Shown piece by piece: positions 25,401 through 36,899 of a stretch of DNA of 64,000 nt (its first letter is position 1; every line of letters begins with the position of its first letter). The position numbers and the translations under genes were made by a program. The stretch is from Trichopria drosophilae. Taxonomy: Eukaryota; Arthropoda; Insecta; Hymenoptera; Diapriidae. Where the stretch lies: positions 144,884,001-144,948,000 of the forward strand of contig CM059584.1 of the NCBI GenBank assembly GCA_030407085.1. Direction: 5' to 3'. Below the pieces are notes generated by a model. It searched no databases and had not been told where the DNA came from. It was given only the letters and a program-made list of their open reading frames with translations.

Positions 25401-26820
25401 ATTCGGTTTTTATTATCCATACTTCTTCTAGTTCATGATACCAAACATATTTTTGCAAGTGATTGATACATACTTGTAACTGTGTAAATGACTTTTTCCC
25501 TGCGAAAATGTTCGAAAGTGCAGCTTTTTCGAGCACACATGTTTTCGAATTCATGATCTTTTTCTTCCGCGGTAAAAAATTTGTCGGACAATGAAACTAA
25601 TTGTTTAATAATTATTTAGAAAATCGACTGTACAATCGACTCTTAATTGGAATTGATTTGAACAAGTTACTCAAAAGGATTGAAATGTCTTAACTACTCT
25701 TGAATCTAATTAGATTAATTAATAATCTGAATTATTTTATTACATTAGTATTTTTTACTAACTAATATTTAGCTGTTAGTCATTTGTCGATATAAATTAA
25801 TTATGCAGATATTCTTGTTGTTTTTAGTAAAAATAAATACCATAGCGAAGTTGAGACATTTTTGGTCGAATAATACTGCTATAAACATTTTAGTTTCAAC
25901 TAACAAGTGCTAAATTTTTAATAATGAAAATTTCCCTCCAAATTAATACGTACACAACAAAATATTATTTAGTGAACATCGACGAATGTTTCAGTTCAAT
26001 TTTTTACTAAACGTCTTTTTCAAGATATGTTCGATAATTTATCGAACGTTAATCATCTTGAAATTCTTGGTCATAAATTATTATATAATTAGTTTTACCC
26101 GCAAAAAAATTAAATATCAATATATTTGTTATTATATTTTATCAAAATCTTTATATGCGCGTTTTTTAATTGTGTAAAAATGTTGGATGACTCGAAAGAA
26201 GAATCAAAATCATCAACGACCTGTTTAGGAACGCGGAAAAGTTTTTAACAAGAACACTTGCCGTGTTTCAAAGGAGCCGGTTGGCTACTTTTTATTTCAT
26301 CGTCTTATAGATGTTTAGAACCACGTGGACCTTGTTAGTTACTTGCTGGTTTTAATATTGCGAAATCTGTCCATTACGTTTCTACCATTCGCCGTTTTTT
26401 ATTGAGGAAGGAAGACCGTCGTACTAAAATACCAAACATTTTCTCAGTACTGCAATACGAAATTAAAAAATGATTGCGTTATTTTTTGTCTCCTTTGTAA
26501 AGCTAGTAATAAAAAAGATCAAAAAGAATTCTGCATTGCAAAACTTAATATGATAGTAGTTGTGAAATAAGGAGCATAAATTAATAAATGTTTGAAAAGT
26601 AAACGTTATTATAGTGTAATTTTTAAACCGATAAAAATCATACAAATAAAATCCCCTCTTTCCAGTCTGAATACTGATCCAACATTAAGGAGGATCTTTT
26701 ATCGGATACGGATAATTAATATTTGCTCAGGGCCGGAAAATGATCATGATTTTGTTTTAATTAGCATGCTTCAATATTGACAATAATGGGAGTCATGCAT
26801 GAAATAAGTGTGTAAAGAGT
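25400..26820. other. Non-coding AT-rich spacer
   Basis: No gene is recognised. A short minus-strand frame starting at 25,554 (MNSKTCVLEKAAL) runs past a CAA/GTATGT donor-like site, but nothing else supports it as an exon. Confidence 0.4.
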
Positions 26821-26829
26821 AGGATAACA

Positions 26830-27605
26830 GAAATCCTGATTAAGTGTTAATAAGATCAAACGCTGATATGATACCTGAAGGACAAGGTAACCTGATCAGG
26901 ATGTGATATCAGAGTATGATATCATAGGTCTTGATAAGGAGATCAGAGACTGATACTGGGTATCCTTATCAGGAACTTTCATCAGGAATCCTGAGTGGAT
27001 ATTTGTATCAGGGATATTGATTAGCGTCAAATAGCAGGGATTTTGATCAGGGTTTAATTTCTAGGATTCTGATCACGTTCGTACATCGGGGATCATGATC
27101 AGGGTCTTATAAACAGGGCGTCTGCTCTAGTATTTTTATCAGGAATGATTATCAGGGATGCATATCGGAGGTGCTTATCAGGATCTAGTATCAGAGATTC
27201 TGATCAGTATTATGTGGTATATGAGGAATCCTATTAGGGTTTTATGTATAGTGCATCTAATTAGAGTATTATATCATGGATTTTGATCAAGCTCTGACAC
27301 CGGAGATCCTGATCAGCATGTTATATCAGGAATCCTAATCAGAGTCGTATATTAGAAGTCCTGATCCGTGTTTTATACATAGAGTGCCCGATCAGGATAT
27401 GATTTACGGGATCCTGATCAAGGTATTATATGGTGGATTCTGATAAGGGATTCATCTATATGGCAACGTAATCAGGATCTGATACTAAGAATACTGATCA
27501 TGGTATCGTATCAGGGTTTCTAATCAGTATCTTCTATCAGGTATCCTGATCAGTTTCTTATATCAGATATCTTGATCAGAGTCTCACATCAGAGATCCTG
27601 ATCCT
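26830..27605. repeat. Minisatellite, about 26-bp unit, about 30 copies
   Basis: Successive units read atcctgatcagcatgttata/tcagga, atcctaatcagagtcgtata/ttagaa, and so on. The core is the palindrome-rich ATCAGGATCCTGATCAGG type followed by a variable TA-rich spacer. Measured unit lengths are mostly 25-27 bp with a few longer. Divergence between units is high, so the array is old. Each unit contains GATC sites and can form a short hairpin. No coding potential is seen. Confidence 0.75.
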
Positions 27606-28194
27606 GCTGAATTTATGAACAACGCAATGCAGCAATATATGGATTTTCGTCATGAGGTTTATACAAATTTTTTCATTTAAATTAATTAAGTTGTTAACAC
27701 AAAATTAATGTCTGGAAAGATCAGTCTATTTCTTATATTGATTTTTTTTCGATTTATTTTAAATCATACGTGTTTGCGGGAAAACTGATCTGGGTTCTAT
27801 GAAAATACCTGCTTCGGACAAAATGTCAAATTTAATATGAATATTAAATTAGAAGAATGACTTCTTTACAGAATTATATTTTTGTAATAGGCGGAACAAA
27901 CTAGAGAGAATGCATTTTGACATGGTTCGTAATTATGATGACTCAAAGTGACTATCGATATATCTTGTTGAATATATGGAAACTCATCCAACTATACAAA
28001 GAAATGAAGAGTAGTTTTCTTTAATAAGCTCCATTCTACGAAGTATAAACTCCAGGCATTGATGGACAAATGTTATGGCACGTGCTTTAACTGTAAAGCT
28101 TAATTCCTCCAAATAGAAGAATTGCATTTACTTTTTCTTTGGTTAAATCATGTTTTTAAATTATATTATATTATTTTTTTATTACAGGATCTTA

Positions 28195-28866
28195 AATGTA
28201 ACAAAAATGTGCTGAGTATTTTAATCATGGACTGACTCCCCAAAGACGAAATAATCCGAACATTTTATAATAAATGCAGATATACATATATATGAACTCC
28301 TACATTTTATTAATTGCTAATTGTACAACCCATCTTATCTACGGTCTAGATTTATCAACCTAACAGGCTTACGTAGATCAATGCGAAATGCCACATCTAC
28401 TTTTATGATTCCTTATTGTCGCACAGATCGATATAGGAATTCTTTTTGGATATCTGCGATTTATTTCTGGAACGCCCTTCCAGATGCTTTAAAACAGTCA
28501 GCATCTATAGCTATTTGTCGTGCAGGGTTATTTAGTTTACTTTTTAATGAATCGCAAGTGTCTTCTGCTAGGCTAATGTGATGTGTTAATTATTGCATAT
28601 ATAATTGATGTCCTTAGATCTTAATTATTATTTCGCGAGTTTAAAATTGTTATTATATAAATTAAAATAGATTTCTAGAATATTTCAGTCAGTAGCGAAG
28701 CAAGTTGAACAGCGTTCCATTTATATTTATATGATTTTTATATCTGTAATTTTTGTAATTTCTTAAAATGTTTATTCGTGTATTTATTATTGTACAAATT
28801 GTATTTCTTTATATGTCTACGGGCTAGTTGCCCAAGACATTAATAAATATTATACATACATACATT
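28195..28866 (+). pseudogene. LINE retrotransposon remnant: reverse-transcriptase C-terminus and 3' end
   Basis: An open stretch at 28,324-28,581 encodes a typical C-terminal tail of insect non-LTR reverse transcriptases (jockey/CR1-type), with PSYLRSRF, a TxxFMIPYCRTDRYRNSF-like block, then WNALPDALKQS, ending about 25 residues later in a stop. Untranslated sequence follows and ends in gggctagttgcccaagacat, taataaatatt and a short (taca)n tail at 28,850-28,864, which sets the 3' boundary. The catalytic RT domain and the endonuclease are absent, so this is a 5'-truncated copy. It has no start codon of its own in this frame and is not a gene. Confidence 0.7.
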
Positions 28867-28989
28867 GTTTTCTTTAACTTCTCCGTAGTTTTAAAATTAG
28901 AACAAACGAGCTGACAAATGCAGCAATATATCGGAAATCACATACTTCAAATACCAACAAATCCTTTCAACTTTCCGATCATATGTTTG

Positions 28990-29450
28990 TTTTCGTCCAG
29001 CGCACCTTACGCGAAGGCACGTCATGTATATCACAAATAACGACGAGCAATTAAAATCGGACCGAGATTTTCGATCCCGAAGGAAGATCAGCCGCGGGGT
29101 CCAAGTTAACAACGGCAACGACGTTATCGCGACTTGATCCACGCGTCTCGACGTCTGTGGCCGATGACTGGTCAAAATGTATCGAAGCCCCCGACCCCCT
29201 GGGGGGTCGTCGGGTCGTGGGGCCCACCTCCTGGGTCCGCTACGTGTGTCCGGGAACCCCCGGGCCCCATCGTTGGGTCTTTAAAGGGGGCCGCTACGTC
29301 TGTCCGCTCCTCCACGGGGATTCCCCGGATACGTTCGCGCGTTCTGCCTCTTTTCCACGCGTCGGATTTTCCGAAACGGTGAAAATTCGGACCGCTGGAT
29401 TTCGGAATGGCATGTGAAACGTCTTTTTTTTAACCGAAATGGGGCAATGA
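28990..29450. other. Strongly GC-rich island of unknown function
   Basis: Composition jumps to well over 60% G+C around 29,180-29,320, with clusters such as accccctggggggtcgtcgg and gggaacccccgggccccatc that form GC-rich hairpins. Several overlapping frames on both strands are open only because of composition, and none shows a domain. It could be a promoter island, or a repeat of foreign composition. No adjacent exon is identified. Confidence 0.3.
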
Positions 29451-29699
29451 CTGCAGCGGCGAGTCTGAATAGGCCGCGAGATGATCGATGGATCGCGGTG
29501 TGAATAGAAATATTTCGAAAGGGATGATAAAGGCGATTTTTTTCAGTGATGGGATAATAAAAGCTGCGGTAACCAGTGACGGTAATGTTTCGGTGAGAAC
29601 TTTCCGTGATTAATCGTGGAATTGTTATATTGATAGTTGGGTTTAATAGTGCATATAATGTTTCAGGTATTAGTGGATGCACACACTGATGGAACTTAT

Positions 29700-32300
29700 G
29701 AATTGCGATTATACCATTTATGAAAGTATTTTTATTCGAATCAGCTCATTTACTGACATAAAATTAATCGCCGTATTAAATAATTTAATTACGGGTTAGT
29801 TCTATCGATAAATATTAAACTATACTTTATACAGTCGATATTTACACTCCAAAGAAAGTTTACTAAATTAAAATATACGGTTAGTTGCAATGACTTATTA
29901 AACTGACTAAACTTAATCGAACATTCAGATAATCAGTTGTACTAAATGTTTATAAAACTACTAAGCATTTAGTAGCCTTTAAGTAGCATTAAATCTTCGA
30001 TACCATAAATAATCCGTTATAAACGCATTTTTATTCACGTTAACGGGCGAAATTCATTTTCAACAACATCTGAAATATTTTTAAATTCCTCAGACTAAAA
30101 ATTCGCTATCGACTGTAATATGAGTAACTTGAGAAAAACAATTGAGGCTACTTAAACGTGATAATTTACTCCTTTGAAAGTGCAATTGCCTTCCTTTGAA
30201 GGGACTTAAGTACTGTTCCGAAAAAGCTCTTAAACTGCTCTTTAAGAAGATTCATGTGTTTTTCCATACAAGATTTCTCAAATAAGAATTAACAGCCAAA
30301 CAAGTTTGAAACAAAACTCGGATTCAAATACTGAATAATTGGTTTTAAAATAATATTATACTCTTCATATACATTTTATTGAATTGGTTTTGGTGTATGC
30401 TCCACAAACAACCAAAACTTGTCAAGATTGGTCTGTCACATTATTCGGGGTATTCTATTGTTCGAAGATGTAAATTTAAACTCTGACGAAGAATAATATT
30501 GATTTCACCAAGTCGGAATTTTACTCTTCCTGAGATAAACATCCCTTGGCGCACATGGCGCCAGTATGTGCACTTTTCTGGTACGAATTTACCGTGAAAT
30601 TGAGATCGATACTTGCATTTGTTGAGACAACTACCGTTCTCTAAATGAATAATTAAGGAGATAAATTAAGGGGTTTAAATACAGGTTCTAAAATTTATCG
30701 TTACGTTTATATAACAGATAATAAATAAAGAGAATTTTGAAATTAAAAGACATAATTTTCTGTTCAATAGAAGTGCACGCGGCATTAAAACTACTTTCAG
30801 AATGTTAATAAAAAATCCAACATAGAATAATATTGAAAAATCACTTTCAATATTCAAAAAATTGTTAAAATAAACGAAAAATCGCCGATACTGTCAACTG
30901 TGGTTTCGATAGTTTTCATTACCAAAATGAGGTACAGACATATATAGTCCAATAAGAATTAGAGTAGTTATGAGTGCTTATTTACACGAACCTATCTAAA
31001 AACAGTTTTGTGGCCATAAAATAAGATTTTAGGGTTACATGGAAAATGATACTATACCATTTTTCTTAGTTTGACTAGAACTAGAACCTGTGCTAGGGCA
31101 GCATGAAAGTGCCAGTTCGCTTTACGATGTTGTCGATCAGACAAATGTTAAATAAACCTGTTTAATATATTATATAATAAATTGAGGTGTACAAAATATA
31201 ATCATGTAATGTATCAATCGTAAAAGACCACGTTGAATTCCAATTTATTTCGATTATAAATTGCTTTGATAGATTTTAATATAAAAGTTTGTAACAAGAG
31301 TAACTGGACTTTTATATGATCCTCCCCATTGGGAACGAAAAGTTGTTTTGTCTATAGACAAGAAGCTGTTACCAGGGTATTACTATTTACGTACAGAAAT
31401 AAAAGTATAATATTCATTCAGACATAGAATATTATTGCAGTTTTATGTTCATCTCAAGCTAACCAAAAAAATTCTAAAAGGAAAGATGTAAGAATTAAAT
31501 TGATTTTTACAAAACAATTATAGGTGAATGAACCATTTTTTAGTAACTAATTAGCATAGCGTTACAATTTATGAGACAAAATTATGCCAGATGCGCAAAT
31601 TGTAACCAAAATACAAAAGTTCTTACGAAAACTTTTCATATGGAGTAAAATAACTATTAATAATTAGATTACTTAAGAAAGATGTTTGTCTTATCTTTAT
31701 TTTCAAAAGTGTGTCCTCAGTTCAGTTCAAAACCTCCAAATAAAAAAATCATCCATGAGACAATGAAGTCGGAGAATCAAGGAGATCTAGAAATTCTCTC
31801 ACGATCGGCCACCGCGAAATGATCGTCCGAGACGACAGTGATGACTTTGTCAAATTCACAGACATACTGTGTTCTACGATGTATATCTTGCATTCTACTT
31901 TTACGTGAAAGTACTACTGGAAATTAGTGAAACGGTTATTATATGAGTCATGTTACAAAAGTGACTGCTAACTAGATAGTGACGGATGATATTCCCATCA
32001 ACTGATACTTCGATCCAGTTAATCTGAAATGCACACTCCATTTAAATATTTGTGTATATTTGGTAACAAAGCAGATGACATTCGTTCCTTTTCTCACAAA
32101 TGCCTCTTATTTATGAAACAACAGGTATTCCTCATGATTTGCATTTTTAATTACTGCATATATCGAATAACTTAAGATATTTCTAATTGCGACTTAAAAA
32201 TAATCAATGTACATTAAAAATAGAAGAAAATCTGGAAAAAGGTACACTGAAAAATGAATTTCTAAAAGTAGTACGATTGTGTGAATTGTTTGCCCTCTAC
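29700..32300. other. AT-rich spacer without identified features
   Basis: Only short chance frames are seen. There is no recognisable coding exon, TIR pair or tandem repeat apart from the MITE that begins at 32,316. Confidence 0.4.
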
Positions 32301-32315
32301 ATGTTTGTATACGTG

Positions 32316-32548
32316 CACAGAGAGAAAAAAAGTGTTAATGGAACCACGAAAAAATAGAATCGATTTTAACCTCTGTAAGTAGTAGAATTAACTATATGTA
32401 AGGTTAGAGTTGATGTTTCAGGGTATGCGCGAATGATTTAATAATCTGAAAATAGTAAATGGAACAATTTTATTGTTATTATAACCATATCATAACAATA
32501 TTATTGTTATGTTAACAGGTTCTGTTAACTGTTTCCTTTCTCTCTGTG
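32316..32548. mobile_element. MITE with CACAGAGAGAAA terminal inverted repeats
   Basis: The left end is CACAGAGAGAAAAAAAGTGT and then TAATGGAACC. The right end in reverse complement is CACAGAGAGAAAGGAAACAG and then TTAACAGAACC. The terminal repeats are about 30 bp with several mismatches and the total is 233 bp. The interior is AT-rich with ttattgttat repeats. No coding sequence is present. Confidence 0.6.
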
Positions 32549-33009
32549 TAATGTATATACGTACACCTTTAGAAAAATTAAAAGGGATGTTATTTTCTTG
32601 GATGTCATTAATTGAACATGAAATTTCATAACACAAATTTCGGCTCTAAAAGAATATTTTTACTGTTAAAAATAGTGGAAATTTTCATTCTTACACTATC
32701 AATAGATCAAATTCATTTCCGTCGACTTCGAAAATTCTCGAATGAACAATGTAGCGATTCTCCAAGTCTCCGAGCCTACTAATTGCATAATTGAAATTCA
32801 AGAATAGAAATTAAAATTGGCAGATCTATTATGGCGAACAAAATCTAAATACTAATATTTAGTACTTGCGATGGTTTACTCAAGAATTTTAGGCTTCTAA
32901 TTTTGATTTCAATGCAGCTTTTGACTTAATCTACCGCTTCCATCCACGATGTTTATTTTCACTTGGAAATTAATTAAAAATGCCTTTGGATAGTTTTCGA
33001 GTTCTAAGA

Positions 33010-33060
33010 CTGTGATCTCAGGTTTTTGAAATTCAAAATGGCGGACCGAACGGAGATGAA
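33010..33060 (+). repeat. AATGGCGGA repeat-family fragment
   Basis: The string ttgaaattcaaaatggcgga matches the AATGGCGGAT family members at 6.6, 21.6 and 36.8 kb. Confidence 0.4.
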
Positions 33061-33184
33061 CATGCTTTGCAAGGTCAATTAATGGATGATCTATTATATA
33101 TAGCTTCTTTGAGCCAAAACGTTGCTGTAACGAGAGTTATGGCCAAGAGAACTGATCATTGCACGGAAAGTATATTTTTGACAT

Positions 33185-33310
33185 ACTATGCGTAAAATTT
33201 GATTTTACGATACACGGGCGTACGAATTCAATATTTTACGCACCGTTCCTATCTAATCGCATGTTAAATAGCGGTGCGTAAAATCGCATTTTACGATCTT
33301 GTATCGAAAA
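33185..33310 (-). repeat. TGCGTAAAAT palindrome repeat, copy A (inverted)
   Basis: It contains tgcgtaaaatttgattttac (33,189-33,208), atattttacgcaccg (33,231-33,245) and ggtgcgtaaaatcgcatttt (33,273-33,292). The joining segment cctatctaatcgcatgttaa (33,248-33,267) is the exact complement of 58,565-58,584, which shows it is the same element as the 58.5-kb copy in opposite orientation. Confidence 0.7.
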
Positions 33311-33779
33311 ATAATTTTTGCATTGCCGCAGCCTAATGCTGAGTGCTGGCGCCATTACCTTATCGTAGCCTCACATTTATTGTGAATTACGCTTTCGCTA
33401 CTGTATTGTAGGAAAACGCTTGTGCTGTGGTAGCACAACCAATGCTTATACTGAGGTCGTTATGTCGTAGCAAGGTAATACTGGTTTCATAGCCATATCG
33501 GCACCACAATTTTGCTGTCGCGCCATAACATTAGCCTGTCGCTGTGGAATAGTTATGCTGTTTTTCTCCCGACCCCACCCATTACTCCCGCTGGCGACAC
33601 TTTCCGTCCCTAGGGAGTAATGAGAGCGAAGTGCACATGCGCACTAGCGCCCGGGCGGAGTCAGCGACTTTCGTCCCGAGTTTCAGGTATAGAATACGAA
33701 CATTCTGTCGCGGTCGGGAGAAAAATTATTTTCCTTGTGTGATATAATATTACATTGTGCAACTATGAACCAAAAAACC

Positions 33780-33935
33780 CATTCTCCCTTGTTGCATATA
33801 TTACGAGAGCTTGCTATTTTGCTTCCACGTTGTAGAGAGCAAAATAGTATTTTGCGCGAAGAATGTGAAAATTTTATTTTGCTCCCTAGGGAGAAAAAGT
33901 GATATTTTGCTCCGGTAATAATACGGAGGAGATAA
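33780..33935. repeat. GCAAAATAG hairpin repeat, copy 1
   Basis: A hairpin gctattttgctt...gagagcaaaatagt at 33,817-33,852 is followed by tttgctccctagggagaaaa and a second ttttgctcc. The same modules recur at 56,545-56,635. The overlapping 152-codon minus-strand frame has no recognisable domain and runs through these repeats, so I do not call it a gene. Confidence 0.45.
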
Positions 33936-34317
33936 TTCATGTTTGAAGATAATCCATCAAATTTTTCTACCATTAGTGCGGTGTCCTTTATTCTCTGGAA
34001 TTCGCATCCAAATCTGAAACTTTCATAGGGTGCCTTAAAATTAGCGCATAAACTAAAAGCCCCGTTTCGCACCGGTCGCAAGAGATTCTTTACGGCAATT
34101 GCAATAATTAAAATGTAACTTGCTGGAGGCACCAAAGTCACACTTGGCGATAGGAAAAGTGGAAAGGCAAATGATCCTTTTCGCAGTTAGAACAAGCCAG
34201 TAGCGACGTATGAAGTATCTCTTCGGTGAGTGGTGACGGCTCTCTTTGATCTGCTTACAAAAGCCGCCACACGGCATTGACCGTGGTTTATATATGTGTA
34301 TGTAAGGAGCACTGTCT

Positions 34318-34749
34318 TTGCTAGCTCACTCATTCATTAAATTTGTTGTAAGTATAATTAGGCGCACGCGAGACCGTAACTCGTGCGTCATGCGTCGTGA
34401 TGCGCCTTTCGAAGTCGCGCACGCCTGCGACCAATCGCTCAACGAGCTGGAGAACTTAGCCGACATATACCCAGAAACGATCATTTCCCTGATGGGTCGT
34501 CGAAAGGACCACTTTTTGCCGACTCTCCTTCCAAACGCGTTTGGCACGCGAGGACGGGTCAAAAAACCGAATGTTTTTTCTTGTTTTCAACCTGCGGAAA
34601 ATCCAAATTCTACACGGATGATCATAAAAGAAGATCTCCATGACATAATTAATAAATTGGCAATGAAAATTAGTATTGAAAGTTTCACAGTCATTACTTG
34701 GTATTGTGGTCTCTTGTGCTATCGAAAACAAAAGGCAACACGACTTTAG
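34318..34749 (+). CDS. Unrecognised open frame, possible exon
   Basis: A 143-codon open frame. Its central part (about 34,375-34,565) is clearly richer in G and C at third positions than its surroundings and includes CDQSLNELENLADIYPETI, then GRRKDHFLPTLLPNAFGTRG, which reads like genuine protein. The ends (before about codon 15 and after about codon 82) drift back to AT-rich sequence, so any exon is probably shorter than the frame, perhaps between the acceptor-like attag at 34,357 and the gggtc near 34,557. I recognise no family. A 78-codon frame on the opposite strand is also open across the same block. It could equally be a promoter-type CpG island or a fragment of a mobile element. Confidence 0.25.
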   Translation: MLAHSFIKFVVSIIRRTRDRNSCVMRRDAPFEVAHACDQSLNELENLADIYPETIISLMGRRKDHFLPTLLPNAFGTRGRVKKPNVFSCFQPAENPNSTRMIIKEDLHDIINKLAMKISIESFTVITWYCGLLCYRKQKATRL

Positions 34750-34947
34750 TGGTGCAAAATCCATTGCCTTATATCTAAGGACGCTTTAACCAGCTTTGGC
34801 CATCTCTTCAAAGGCGATTCCCTTTTTCATCCATTGTTATGTAACGACGCAAAGAATTGCTTTTATCATTCGTGAAAGTCATCAAACAGCCATCCCAATT
34901 AAAGTTTTTTTATCTAACACTGACCGACAAAATTTTACTTTTTGTCT

Positions 34948-35300
34948 GGCTTTGTCAAGCGAAGTATCATTTTCGACGAATTTTTTTGTGTTGAAAACGA
35001 TGGCGCTAGCAGAATTTGGCTCTCACGTCACACTGAGAAAAACGTGGTTGAATGTGTCAAAATCGGGGTTTTTCGCCATATTTCGGTTTATTTTGTAACA
35101 AAAGGGAATTTAATTTTGACAAGCAAAGTATAATTTCCGAAGTATTTTTTCGTGCTTCGTGAGGGTAAATGTGGTTAAAAAATGAGGTCAAATTTAACAA
35201 CGTCTTTTCCGAAATGTGACGTCATAGCAAATTCTCCTATCGCTACCGTTTTTAGCACGAAAAAATACTTCAGAAATAATACTTAGCTTGTCAATGTAAC
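34948..35300. mobile_element. Cluster of a TGACGTCA-bearing fold-back repeat (three partial copies)
   Basis: The module gtcaagcgaagtat, then tttttttgtg, then aaaacgatggcgctagcaga, then a ctcacgtcaca-like site, lies in the plus sense at 34,952-35,030. Its close relative is inverted at 35,210-35,297 (cttgtcaatg reading back through agcacgaaaaaatacttc, tagcgataggagaattt and tgacgtcac), and a third partial plus copy is at 35,117-35,165 (ttgacaagcaaagtat, gaagtattttttcgtgct). The second and third form an inverted pair about 180 bp across. No coding sequence is present. Confidence 0.55.
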
Positions 35301-35589
35301 GAAGAGGTTCCCACTTGAGCAATAGTTTTTTTATATCCTAATTTCCATAGAGAATTTTGAGCATGATGCATTAGGATGTCAGCTATTTTTACTTTAGTAT
35401 TGAATTTATAAAAATTGTGTGGATGTTTTCGAATATATCCACCCCAATTAGACGATCTGCGTGTTTTACGTTGTACTTTGACAACTTCGTGTACCAACGA
35501 TAAAGAGGTAGCACTTTCCCCTAAAGTTTCTCCAGATATTATTGATCCTGAACGATATTTGTCCTTGTTCAGTATGTTTTTTTATGCTA

Positions 35590-35630
35590 CAGCCGCCATT
35601 TTGAAATCCGCCATCTTGAATTGCGAAACG
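35590..35630 (-). repeat. AATGGCGGAT repeat-family fragment (reverse)
   Basis: The string gccgccattttgaaatccgc, followed by catcttgaatt, is the reverse form of the family words. Confidence 0.4.
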
Positions 35631-36764
35631 AGGCATGACACATTTTATTCCTCAGGGTCCATGGACACCTTATTTTCACTTTAGACGCGTCTCTCAATAC
35701 CATTTCGAGGTGAAAGTGATGTTTGAATCGAAAAAAAATGTTTAAAAACCCCATTTTTTACAAAGAAACGCGTATAACTTTTTGGTCGTTCATTTTATCG
35801 AAATTCTATTGAAAGATTATGAAAGTGCAGACATTTTTACATTAGAAGTAATGATGCGTAAATTTTTTCCAAGGCGTTTATGTACAAATTATCGACGCTC
35901 AACTGATGATGAAAATGTGTCCGTCCCGGCGTTAATAGGTTAAAACTATTTTCTGAAAACCTTTTTTATGGTTTTTGACAAAAAACCGGCCGTGTGAACT
36001 ATGGATCAGTCATGGAATTTAATGAGCTATGTATTGCTAAAAACCTACACTAAAATTATTTCTCTTAATGGTTCAACTTATGGTGTCAGCTTGTAACTAT
36101 TTCAGACAAACAACTCTGGTAAGCATCAGTTTATAAAAATATCAAAGTCTCTGACCTAGAACATCATAACAACTTGCGATACCGTTGAATAATTTGAGAA
36201 TAGGTTGTATGAAATTTTGCTACCACCCTATCTTCTGGAACAAGAATGTTACATTACTGATTACATGACTAATTATGTGTCTAAACCTGTAAAATAAAAA
36301 AGGCAAAACATTAACTCATTTGCACTGTATTGGACGAGAGAAGTGAAAATTTGCAGACACACAAAATTGCCAAACGTCTCAAACAATACTGGCGATCATC
36401 CGACCCCCATTTGTCAGCTTCAACCTCATATTCTCAAAACTTGAAAAGGTTAATGACTAAGTTCCGTTCTGTCAAGAAAAGTCAATATTAAAAACTATCC
36501 AGCACTTGAATTTTCATTCAAAGTAATTGTTCCTGGTGTAACAATGTCTGAAAAAAAAGTCTGTAGGAGAAATCCTCCGAATTGATTTTTTCTTTAAAAT
36601 GAAAATGACAAAATCTGAAGAAATATTTGTAAAAAGTGAAACAACATAATTAATATTAATAAATTTGGATCTAATTTAATATTATGAATTTTTCATTTTA
36701 ACCCTTAGATGCACACATTTTTCGTTTTGTGGGATAGATCTTCAATTCTTTCATTGGGGGTGTT

Positions 36765-36830
36765 CAGGATCGCTGATTACCAATTTGAACATAGAATTTT
36801 GAAATTCAATATGGCGGCTTTAAAAGGTCG
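36765..36830 (+). repeat. AATGGCGG / TGATTACCAAT repeat copy
   Basis: The string ggatcgctgattaccaattt is followed by ttgaaattcaatatggcggc, the same order as in the copies at 6.6 and 21.6 kb. Confidence 0.5.
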
Positions 36831-36899
36831 AACTGAAAGATGAGAAGTCTTTCTAGTTTGAAGCTGCTTATTGTGAGACTCAATTTAAAATATCAAAGT

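Noticed and set aside
25363..25554. Minus-strand frame MNSKTCVLEKAAL with a GTATGT donor-like site
   Set aside because: Only one weak signal, AT-rich composition and no recognisable protein.
29134..29682. Overlapping frames of 82-133 codons on both strands
   Set aside because: Open because of extreme GC content in the island and low stop density; no motif, and frames conflict with each other.
33683..34141. Longest open frame (152 codons, minus)
   Set aside because: It runs through the GCAAAATAG hairpin repeat, has no recognisable domain and AT-driven composition; treated as chance.
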